Source: Elgaria multicarinata webbii (taxonomy: Eukaryota; Chordata; Lepidosauria; Squamata; Anguidae). From it: 64,000 nucleotides of DNA. Both the position numbers and the translations under genes were made by a program. The DNA lies in the NCBI RefSeq assembly GCF_023053635.1, contig NC_086192.1, positions 16,158,001 through 16,222,000 of the forward strand, in the 5' to 3' direction. How positions within the stretch are numbered: position 1 is the first letter of the stretch; each line of letters opens with the position of its first letter. The notes below the pieces were generated by a model. That model did no database searches and was not told the origin of the DNA. It worked only from the letters and a program-made list of their open reading frames with translations. Below are positions 11,201 through 23,200 of this stretch, one piece after another.

Positions 11201-14200
11201 GTGAAACAGTTTTATGTATGTAGCCTTCTCTGAAGATGTGTATAAGAACCCTAATGAAGTAAACTGACTTGAATGTCTTTGAAACTAGCTCTAGTCTGCA
11301 CTTATTCCCTCCGATACGAAATGCGTGATGCCACACTTTCTCGATATAAGGCAACTCTGCTGTAAGTCACACCACCCTATTTAAGCCAAAGCCATTTCAA
11401 TGAGAGTACGCTTTAGTTATCTCCAACATACTTAGAGGACCCTCCTAATATAAGAGGCCCTAAGCTGTGACTTATTTGGCTTGTTCCTCGATCTCGCACT
11501 AAGGAGTGTCGTTCCGAGGGTCGAATCGCACTGCGGAGAAGATCTTGGGGGATGAGTTCCAGAAGCAGGAGGAGCCAAAAGCCAAAAAGGGGCGGAGACA
11601 AAAAAACAGTCCATTTTTGCTTAAAGCTCCTGCCAATAAGGCGGCATCTCAACCTTTTAGAGGGGTTAACCCTCAGTCTGCCAGCTCTAAAGCATGAGAA
11701 AATTTTGCAATACAAACTGAAAACATTCCAATGCAAATTAGGCTGCTTTGCATCCCAGAAAGATTCCAATTCAACATTTTCAGGAAAACTCACAGTAGTG
11801 CCAGCACGGAGAGGACATGGCCGGTACAGGCAGCGGGTAGACTGCAAAGGAGCGTCAGCGGGGCAAATTTCACCTACTGGTTTAAACCGATGTCTGCTGG
11901 TCCCTAGGATGGAGCCCTCATCCCACAATGATAGGTGAGATTCAAGTCTCCAATCCACCACCTCTGTGCATTTGCTACTCTGGTGCCAAATTTGGGCACC
12001 CCACAAATTTGCCCTCTTTTCTTCTTCTTCTTCTGTTATTCTTTTTAAAGGCACAGGTCAAAAAGCATCAGTAAAACCCAGCATGCGTTTCTGTTTCTAA
12101 AGGCGCGAACGCCCTCGCCCCGAGGCAAACGCGAGCGCTCCCAGGGAAATGGGGATCAATCTGCGTAATTTATTCCGGCTGCAAAAGGCGGGGTCCTGCT
12201 GTCGTTATAATAAACTTGAATTCTGCTCCTGGGGCCCTAAAGTTGTGGTGGTTTTTAAAAAATGTGAAGAAGAAAAGTGCAAGAGAGAGAACTGGCGGTT
12301 CCAAGCCAGGGCTAACCTTCCTGCGGGACGCTCTTCGTCGGGCCCTCAGCCCAGCTGGGAGCCGCTAAGCACACTTTGTCCACCTTTCCACCTCAGACCT
12401 GTTGGTGGGAGGAGGCGACAACGCCGTCACGGGAGGCGGGGAGGGAGGGACGCCGTCCTCAAGCTGTGCGCACCTCTCGGCGCATTCCGGCCACGCCATG
12501 GACCACCGAGAACCGCCACCACCACCCTCCGGCCCAGCCCCCCGGCCCAGCCCCTCCACGCCGGCCGACTCACTTGCGATTCCGCTCCTTCACCACCATG
12601 CGGGTCATGCTCTGGATGCAGTGCGCCCGGTAGTTTTCGTAGTGCGTCTCCCGCGTCACGTCCTTCAGGTCTTGCATGTGGGTCCTCACCAGCATGGTGC
12701 GCAGTTTGACGAAGTCACAGTGCACGGGGTTCTCCACTGGCAGGAAGACAAGCGCCGTTCAACGCGTGGCCAGGCCCACGGACCTCCCGAGGCGCCTTTC
12801 AAAGCAGACCAAGCCCTACAGGAAGATCCCAGAAACCGAGGGCCTCCCCTGACACCACGCAGTCCACACACACACGCACACACCTGCTTGATGCAAGGAT
12901 CCGTTTTCAAGCCACGCTGACTGATGTCTATCCGGTCGCCGCTTGAATACCTCCAGGGATGGAGAGCCCACCCCCACCCTAGGAAGTCGGCTCCATTCTC
13001 TGACTGCTCTGATTGTTGGGACGTTTTTCCCGGTGTTCAACCAAAATCCGCCTTCCTTATCGACACTGCAGAACTTGTAACGCCAAGCTTAGTACTCAGG
13101 GACACCAGCCCTTTCTTGACTTCAGCAGCATCCATAACTGGTCATTAATTCAAACTGGGGGGATTTTGTTAAGGTTTTTGCAGGATCCTGTACGATGCCT
13201 GCAAGCCACGACCCCCCACTGACCGTCGTGGTAATGCTTCCCTCTGTGCAGGCCGTGGCACAGAGCCACGACAGAGCTCCTAGTTACCTTCCACGACGCC
13301 CCACGGGTACAGCCTGCCACGGATCCGTCGTCCTTTGGCCTCCACGACAGTGTTGCTGCCGATGACAGCGAAAGGGATGCTCTCCTGCAAGAGAAGGGGG
13401 GCTATGAGGGTCCGGCCAGCAAGGTGGGGCAACACACACACACCATGATCTGGCACACCTCATTGGTTTGGTGCCAAAAGGGTGCAAGGCGCTGTGCAGA
13501 AGAGTGTCATGTGTAGAGTCAAGTGAGGAAAATACCAGCCTTAGTTGATGTGCCTAGAACTCATAAGCGCCGATAATCAGTTGACGCACCTAGAACGGTG
13601 ATGCTTGCTGATGAGCTCCTGTATGAAGCATAGTTGACACGCCTAGAACTATACTTGCTAATGAGCAACCGTCATCCGATGGTGTGCCTGTGATGCTTGC
13701 TAACGACGAACGGTGATGCTTGCTAATGAGCTCCCACAATTGATTGACATACCTAGAACTAGAATAAGCACCCATAAACAGTTGATGTGCCCAGAACTGT
13801 GATGTTTGCTAACAAGCAACCGTAATCGGTTGACGTGCCTAGAACTACGACACTCGCCCAATGGGTCTTCAATGCATTGAAGAAGTGTCCAGCACTGATG
13901 GTCAGTGGCTGCCGAATAGCACTCAGGAGAAGCATTGCGGAATTACGAATGCTTTTACAGCTGACTGAGAGAAAAAGAGCTTTGCTAAGGATTATCCCAG
14001 GAAAATGGAGGGGTCATCCCTGCCTGCTCCTGGACCTCCCTGTGTGTCATTTGGATGCCCAGGGACGATCCCGGGACGATCCTGGGGGGGAAGACAGGTG
14101 TCGAAACAGCCTCAGTGCGGATGTTGTTAGGGGCATTGGGAGCTGTGTTATACCAAGTCCCTGTCGACGCTACCAGGCAGGGTTTTAGGCACGGGCGTCT

Positions 14201-17200
14201 GCCAGGCCTATCGGGAGATGCCCAAGGCGGAACCTGGGAAGCTTGGCATGCAAGCCAGCCCCGCCTTGCAAGGATTCTGGCAGCAACACCTCGGATCAAC
14301 CACGTGCGCGGGAGAGCTGGCAAAATAGCTTGGCCTGGCAGGTTCGTCCCTGTCTGCCTCTCTTTCACAGGAGCCAGGGCTCCGGGCCCGGCCGTGGAGC
14401 ATCTGCGTGGGTAAGGTAAGACAACCAAATGCGAAACGTAGCGCCTGTTTGCAAATAGCGGGGACATAGAAAGCTGCCGTGCACGGAGTCACATCTCTGG
14501 CAAACGAGGAACAGGGCTGGGATACGGAGCTGCGTTTACGGGCACCCCAGGGCTCTCGTCGGCCAAGGATGCCGGCCGTCGACCAAACATGGTTTCGTCC
14601 TGAGTTTGTTCTGGCCACCTTGGGAGACTCCCGGCTGCCCCCTGCCCCTCCTCACCTTGAGGGCTTGATCCTGCTGCTTGAAGTCCTCATCCTCATCGGA
14701 ATCGCAGTCGGGGAACTGGTAGATGCGGATGCCAAACTGGTCGATTTCGTCACGGATCTGGTGGAGGAGGACGGACGGGAGCTCAGCCAGGGCTTAGAGC
14801 AGGGGGAGGTGACCAGTCAGGTGTTTTGGACCACAATTCCCATCATCCTCAATTCCTGCATTGAGCAGGGGGTTGGACTCAATGGCCTTGTAGGCCCCTT
14901 CTGACTCTGCTATTCTAGGATTCTGTGATTGGCCAGGCCACCGTTCCTACCGCCAGAGGGCCAAACCGTGGCCTCCCCAAACCGGGGTGCCCTCCCAACA
15001 TGCCACATTAAAGCCTCCATCAGTCCCAGCAACCTAGCCGACGGCAAGGAATGATGGCAGTTGTAGTCATTCACTCCGATCACTTCTCCTAAATGCACGC
15101 TATCAATTGCAAGTTAATAAGAGGCTGTGGAAGATCCACTGTGGCGAGTTCTCAAAGGGCCTACTCTCCAGGTGCAGGCTGGGGACTGTGGGAGTTGTAG
15201 TCCGACACATCTGGAGGGCCACAGGTTGGGGAAGGCTGGTTGTGCCAAGGCACACTGGGACTGAAAAGCGGCTCCTGCCGGCTGCCCCATAACTCCTTGT
15301 CACACAGGAAAGGCCGAGGGGGCTCCATCTCCCCACGGTCCCCCCCCACACACACACCTTGTTCTTCATCCGATCCACCTCTGAGGGCATCAGGGTGTCT
15401 GCTTTGGCCAAGACAGGGACGATGTTCACACGCTGGTGGAGCGCTTTCATGAACTCCACGTCCAGAGGCCGCAGCCTGCCGAAAAAGGGACGGACCACAC
15501 CTCAAGCGCGCCCCACGGACACCGAGAGCCCTGCAAGGGGGCTGGGGGAAGGGGGCTGGGGCCCCCAGGAAGAACTGCCTCTTCTCAGCCACCTCTGCTC
15601 TTCTGGATAATAAGCACAAAGGTGACTGGCAGTGCCCACTACCCTGCAACGGCGTTCAGAGGCGCCTCTGCGTTCAAATTGCTTGCGACCTGGCGGAGAT
15701 TCTTCTCGGTGCCCGGCTCAGCCTGCCCTCCGCGCCCAGGCATTTCATGGGGCATTGAACACAGCTTTGGGGTTTCATAGAATCATAGAATCATAGAATA
15801 GCAGAGTTGGAAAGGGCCTACAAGGCCATCTAGTCCAACCCCCTGCTCAATGCAGGAATCCACCCTACAGCATCCCTGACAGATGCTTGTCCAGCTGCCT
15901 CTTGAAGGCCTCTAGTGTGGGAGAGCCTACAACCTCCCTAGGGAACTGGTTCCATTGTCGTACTGCTCTAACAGTCAGGAAGTTTTTCCTGATGCCCAGC
16001 CGGAATCTGGCTTCCTGTCACTTGAGCCCCTTATTCCGTGTCCTGCACTCTGGGAGGATGGAGAAGAGATCCTGGCCCTCCTCTGTGTGACAACCTCTCC
16101 CACACTCGAGGCATTCAAGAGGCAGCTGGACAGCCGTCTTTCAGGAATGCTTTAAGGTGGATTCCTGCCTTGAGCAGGGGGTTGGACTGGATGGCCTTGT
16201 AGGCCCCTTCCAACTGTACTATTCTATGATTCTATGAGGGGAAAGCGGTGGTTTTCAACCTTTGGTGCAGATCATTCCCCATTCTGAAAGGCTGAAATGC
16301 CTCCACAGGCTTCGCTACTGGCGGAAACCCCTGAAGAACATGGAAAGGACCCAAAGGCCTGGATGCGGGAACCCTCTCTGACCCCAGAACGCTTCTCTTG
16401 GCCCGAGAGCTCCTGGGATCCTCTGCAGAATGCCGTGACTTTTTCAAGTGACGGAAAGCCAGTATCTAACTGTAGCGTCGATGGGGTGGCCGTTCTCCAC
16501 TTGCCGGCACAGGCGTGGGCCTCCAGCCTGCAACTCCTAACCCCGGGTCCCAGGATTCGTACCCGTGTCCGAAGGGCGAGATGAAGTAGAGGCAGCAATG
16601 GACCCGGTTGTCTTGGATGTTCTTCCGGTTGAGGCCGCTCTCGTCCCGGAAGTACTGCTCGAACTGCTGGTCGATGTAGTCAGCTACAGTTTTCCAGCTG
16701 GGGAGGGGAACAGAAACGCAGCTTTAGGCGGGGGAGCGGAAGAGGCGCGTAAAATGGAGGAGGAGGCTGCCAGTAACCTGCGTCGCTGTTCAAGGCGGGG
16801 CTGAGAACAGACTCCCGTTTGAGAGTCCCGAGTTCGAGTACTGCCTCTGACACAGACTCACTGCAAGGCCTTGGCCAAGTCTCTGTTTCCCACCTTTAAA
16901 TAACACGTTTGACATCACAAGGCAGGGCAGAGGCCAGGCCAGAAAGCTGAGCATAGCCCCATTTGGGGGGGAGGGAGGGAGGGGAAGGGAGCTTTAGGAG
17001 GCTCCTTGGAGAAGATTGGTGGGTCTTCTGGTGCACCTGCGGAGGAGCAAAGCGCCAGAGCGAATATGCCCCCTCTGCCCTAACAGTTGCATCACGATGG
17101 CCCTGGCTCAGGTCGCCTTTGGCTCTACTGTAGGGATGTGGAATGTCTACGGGCTCCTCCAGGGGGTGGGGCTTGGGCTTCCATCCCCGCCCTCCGGAGG

Positions 17201-20200
17201 AATCTCCAGGGTTATCTCCAATCTGAAATTGGAGATAACAGAAGAGACGCAAGTGGCAGGGAACTCAGTCGGTGCTGGGACAAACATGGCAACAGGCAAA
17301 AAGGCAGGTGAGGTGGGGGCATGTAAAGGGCTGTGGCCACACCCACTAACATCATCTGGTCCATGGAGGGCCGGGGGGGGGAAATTCCCCCCACCCACTG
17401 AAAAATGGATCAGTGTCCCTGGCCTACTGCAGAGTCAGGGAGGCAGTTACGCCAGGATTTCTTCCCCAGTTCAGATTTTAATCCGAGCCAGAGAAGAATT
17501 CAGGCCCCATTGATCATCACTTCTTTGAGAGGAGCGTGACCAGCCCCCCAAAACGCCACTCCACAAGGATGCCCACCTGGCAAAAACTCTGTGATTTCCT
17601 CCCCCACAAGACACAGGCTTTTCTTTTCCCCCAGACAATTTAGAGTTTGCCGGGGAAGTGGGGGAAGTCATATGTTACAGCTGCATTGATCTATTTTATA
17701 GCACACTGGAAGCTGCCTCAGATCAGGTCCATCTAGCCCAGTATGGTTGACACGGACTGGCAGCAGCGGCTCTCCATGGGTTCAGGCAGGGTTCTTTCCT
17801 CGCCCTCTCTGGAGATGCTGCCAGTGGTCAAACCTGGAGCCTCCTGTTTGCAAAAGGGGCCCTAGGGCAGCGCTACGTCCCCCTCGCCTCACGTCTGGCC
17901 CCACCCTAAACAGTTGTCTTTTCAATTTCGTAGGTTTAGATTGCCTTTTATTCCTTTCGCTTCCGTAACCTGCCTTGAGATTCATCGGTTATCAGGAGGA
18001 GCAAAAATAAAATAAAAGCAGAATAAAGCTACTACTGGAGCCCTGGGGAAACACGTTTCGCGGGCGTATCAAGTCTCCGGGGCAGTTTGGGGATGGGGGG
18101 TGGGAGAGAGAGAGAGAGCAGCCTTGGGTCAGCCGTGTCCTCCTGTCCCAGAGACCCCAGCCCCACCCCACGGCAGCAGGATTTACCTGCTTTGCAGCCA
18201 GCTGTCTTTGGTGGCACGCAGGTTATTTTTATCCCACTCTTGACCCCCATCCAAAGGTCAACTCAGCCTGGCAGGCAAAGGACTAATGGGATTCCCTCCC
18301 GACGGTTCCCCACGGAGCTGCCGTAAAGCTGCCGCGGCTAATTCCACCTCATTTATTTATTTATTTATTTATTGCATTTTAAAAAATCGGCCCAGTAACA
18401 AATGTTCTGTTGGGAGGATTACAAGGATACAAGACAATGCAAATAGTTAATAGAATAAAATACTACATCATACGGAATAAGAGACCTGCACGAGATGTAT
18501 TAGAACAGCCATAAAATCTAAAATTCAGGGTGCCATCCTAGGCCTGTTTAGACAGGGGAAAAGTCCGACAATTTTCCCGTCTAAACAGGCCTAGGATGGC
18601 ACCCTGAAATGCCTGGGAGAATAAAAACCTTTTCACCTAATTGAAAAAACATCAAAACTGGCTGTTCCATAAATGAGGCCACCACCGAGAAGGTTCTCTC
18701 TCTTGTAGCCACTAGCCCAGCTTCCTTCAGTGGGGGCCCCTGAAGATGACTGAAGGATCCAGGCAGATATATACAGGAGAACACGTTCTTTTAGATCACG
18801 GGTGTTGAACCTCAGGGGTCCCAATCCCTCCCCCAGTCCAGAGCCATTTTCAGCTTCCAAGGTCAGCACCAGCACTTTGAACTGGGTCTGGAAACGGACC
18901 GGAAGCCCATGCATCTGAGTATGCACAGGAATCGCACGGTGGTCGCGTTGGCTACAAAGGGAGGCTTCCATCCTGTCTTCACAGGCGGCCCCACGTACAA
19001 TGCGTTGTCCTAATCCCACAGGGTGGCGAGCGGAGCGTAACCAGAAGCAACCAGGGAAGGCTCACCATTCGGTGTTGTTGACCGCATCCCCAAAGCCAGG
19101 CGTGTCCACAATGGTCAAGCGCAGCTTCACCCCTTTCTCCTCAATGTCCACCACGTGCTTGGTGATCTCCACCGTCTGGAGGATCCGTTCTAGTCATGGA
19201 AGGAAGGAGAAACGTGGCGTTTGGGGAGGCCACGGACCAAGAGGGAGAGAGCGGCGGCTCACAGTTCCCCTATGTGCATCACCGAAGGCCGAAACCCCTT
19301 CCCCAACCTAGACATGGCTTAACCAGCAGATCAAACCAAGCTCCAGCTAAGCCCAGTGTCTTGTTTCCAACGGTGGACAGCCAGGTGCCTCTGGGCAGCT
19401 CAGCACCAGGGCGTCAAAGTCCTCCTTGTTTTATTCCCATTAGCTGGGATTCAGAGGTAAGATGTCCCTGAATATGGAGGCTCTACTTAACTGTTAGGGA
19501 TGAGACAGAAGAGGCTCCGTGTGGTCCATCAGAGGCATGCACAGAGGGTGAGGGGGCAGGAGCCTCTCCCGCTGGCCCTACAGCCAAGTATTTTAGAAGT
19601 ATTTTGCTCCTGTACATGGAGGTTCTATCTATCTATCATGTCCCAGAGCTGTTGAGTGGATCTCTCCTCTTCCTCCGTCAATAATCCGGGGGGGGGGGGA
19701 AATACATGATAAATGCATGATAAAGGAGTTAATAATGCACTCGCGGCCTCAGGATGCAGCCATGGCTGAATGGAGCCTCCTGGCTGACAAGCAGTCTATC
19801 GGCAGGTGGGCTGGCTGGAGGCCGCTGCCTGGCCAGTGTTGGGACAGGGCTTTGGCCTGTAGTAACTAATGCTTTTTGCCCCCGGGCCCTTCATGAAAGG
19901 TGGAACAGGGGGAAAGGTCTTTTGCCCCGGGATCAGCCTGCTTTTCAGCAGGTACTAGAGTAGCCTTCCTCAACCTGGGGCGCTCCAGATGTGTTGGACT
20001 GCATCTCCCAGAATGCCCCAGCCAGCTGGCTGGGGCATTCTGGGAGTTGTAGTCCAACACATCTGGAGCGCCTCAGGTTGAGGAAGGATGTACTAGAGGA
20101 ACCTGGCCCACCCGTTCTCCGCCTCTCTGCTGCTGAGTCCAGACCCGGTTTGGAAGCAAAGCTGACCTTCTGCATTTAAGAATCTGCGGTCCTTGTACAG

Positions 20201-23200
20201 ATCCGTAAGGAAGAGGCTGTTCACCAAGGTAGATTTCCCCAGGCCAGACTCTCCTGAGCGAAAGGAGACGGAACAAGAAGAAGAAGAGTCAATATTATTC
20301 CACAGGAAGACAGATCTGGAAGAAGCAAACATTTTGAAGGAAAGAAAGAAAAAAAGGAAAAAAGGCTGTGCGCATATGCAAACGACCACTGAACACCCAC
20401 ACAGAGGCGGAAAAAGAAGCATTTCCAACGTAGAAATGTTAAAAACTGTTAATATAACTATGTTCAACATTTGCATTTATTAAAATTGCTTAGAATGCTG
20501 AACCAAAAAGATTCATATCGACTGAAATTTACGTTCATTAAAATCTGAATAAAAATGATGTGTGTCGACCCGGCCCTGCGCATGCTGAGGAAGTAAAGTC
20601 AGTGGCAGCTGTTGGGTTTCTAAGCTCTCTGCCATCCCCAGTTTAGACCGTAGGTCAGTATTTTAATTTTTTTTAAAAAAAAAGGAGCGCAAAACTCTCA
20701 AATATCAAAAGCAAAGTTTTCGCTGGGCTTCAACGAATGAGCCGCTGGTATCAAGGACCAAGACATGCACGGCCTAAACGTGAGAAGGCAGCAGGGCTAG
20801 AGACTTTGTGGGTGGATTTAACCGGAACGCTTCGGCGTGCACTGAGCCAGGTTTAACTTGCAATCATAGAATCATAAAATAGCAGAGTTGGAAGGGGCCT
20901 ACAAGGCCATCGAGTCCAACCCCCTGCTCAATGCAGGAATCCACCCTACAGCATCCCTGACAGATGCTTGTCCAGCTGCCTCTTGAAGGCCTCGAGTGTG
21001 GGAGAGCCCACAACCTCCCTAGGTCACTAATTTCATTGTCGTACTGCTCTAACAGTCGGGATGTTTTTCCTGATGTCCAGCTGGAATCTGGCTTCCTTTA
21101 ACTTGAGCCCATTATTCCGTGTCCTGCACTCTGGGAGGATCGAGAAGAGATCCTGGCCCTCCTCTGTGTGACAATCTTTTAAATATTTGAAGAGTGCTCT
21201 CATGTCTCCCCTCCATCTTCTCTTCTCCAGGCTAAACCTGCCCAGTTCTTTCAGTCTCTCCTCATAGGGCTTTGTTTCCAGACCCCTGACCATCCTGGTT
21301 GCCCTCCTCTGAACACGTTCCAGCTTGTCTGCGTCCTTCTTGAATTGTGGAGCCCAGAACTGGACACACAATGTTTGTGTGTCTCGAAAGAAAAGAAACT
21401 GGAAGCTTCTTTGAACTCGGTATGCCAGCCTCGTCTCGATACCTGCAACCATGAGGGTGAAGTCAAATCCTTTCTTCACCGACTTCCGGTGGACCTGATT
21501 CGGGAGCGTCGCAAACCCAACATACTCTTTATCATCCTGCGAGAGAGACAGAGAGAGATCTACATAGGGGAACCGCAGAAGTCCAAACTCTCAGGGACAT
21601 TCTAAAACCTTTCCTTTAGAATAAATGTTTCCCAAACTGTTCTTTATTTACTTATTCCTATCCATAATCCATCCTATCCACAAGCACTCAGGGCTGGCGG
21701 AAGTTTTTAAAACACACAACCCTGCAAAAAGAAAACGTATCTTGTATTGTCAGAGACGAAACCAAAACAACCTGCTGCTTATAAAATAAATCTGCCGCGC
21801 AGTCCGTCGGGAAGTTCTCCTGCCCAAGACCCACCAAAGGAAGCTCAGGGCTCCTGCACTACCACTCTCCATTTCAATGGGTTGGCAACTGACCAGGAAA
21901 GGAACAGCCGCACTGCGCCGGTTTAACTCCCGTGCTTTTAAGGGCAGTTTCATTTTCTGGAAAACCAGCACATCACAGCCTGACGGAGGACGCTCCCATC
22001 TGCCCGTCACGCCGCTGTGAAAAGGCACAGCTACAGGGAGAGATTTAAAAGGTGGCGGCCACAGGGCTTGTGCAGTGAGAGCCAGTACGGCACAGTGGTG
22101 AGAGCGTTAGACTGGGTCGTGGGTGATCTGGGTTCAAGTCCCCACTCAGCCATGAAGCTCCCTGGGTGACCTTGGGCCCATGACTGATTCTCCACCTAAT
22201 CAACCTCACAGGGTTGTTGCGAAGTGGAGGAGAAGGAGAGCCATGTAAATTGTCTTGGGCTCCTTGGAGAAAAAGGCAGGATATGAATGTAACTAATTCA
22301 TAAAATAAATACGAAATAAATGTCCTAACCAAACGTCGTCCTGTGCAAAAGAGTGGAGAATGGGAATTTTCAGCCACAAATATGAATGTCCTTCGGGCTG
22401 CCGCACACGGAGAGCACACTGGGAATTAAATTCACGACTGAGACTGGGCTAACGCAACATGTGAACTCACACTCGGTGGTTGGCTGTGGGCTGTTTTGAA
22501 CCGTGGGTTGTTTGTCGAACCGTGGGCCAGCGTCTTGTCTGAACGCAGCAGGTTTTCCGCCGGATGGCTCGTTGACCACGCAGTGTGGCTTGCTAACCAC
22601 CCTGAACGACCCAACAGCAACCCGTGGGTACTCAAGTGGCTTGCTTGAGAAGAATAAGCCACGCGTGGAAAACATCCCAGGTTCAGACAATGTGCCAAAC
22701 CACACCGTTCAACAAACAAGCCATGGTTCAACAACAGCCCACACTCAACCGCTGAGTGTGAGTTGTGTGTCACCGCGGGTGCCAGTTCTAGCCTCGAGGA
22801 ACATCACATCTCTCAGGGATTCCTCGGAGTGGGCAAACGCACCCATGTGCACCTTGGCAGGGGCTCGCCTTGCTGCCGCCACCATCCGGCCAGGCCACAT
22901 GAGCTTCTTCTGAGCTCCCTTGCATAAATGGGGCCTTTTCAGCAGCAGTGAGGAACTGCACGATTTCGGCACAAGAACGAAATTGCGCACTGACTCCAGA
23001 AGCGCCCGGCTGGGTCCGGGGCGGTCCCCGCCAGGCTCCCAGACCCAGCCAGTCCCTAGCGCCCACAGAGACAGAGAACCCAACAGAGGCGGAGCAGGGA
23101 GCGAGCCGGCCGGCTCTGCTTTACCTCGTCCGAATCGTAGGGGTCCAGCCGGCCCCACGGGCTCCTGGGCCGGGATGGACTGGAGGGGGCCGGGGCTGCC

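Noticed and set aside
21033-21479. Single gene joining septin residues to reverse-transcriptase residues
   Set aside because: It is a SEPTIN4 exon reading past its splice donor into an intronic CR1.
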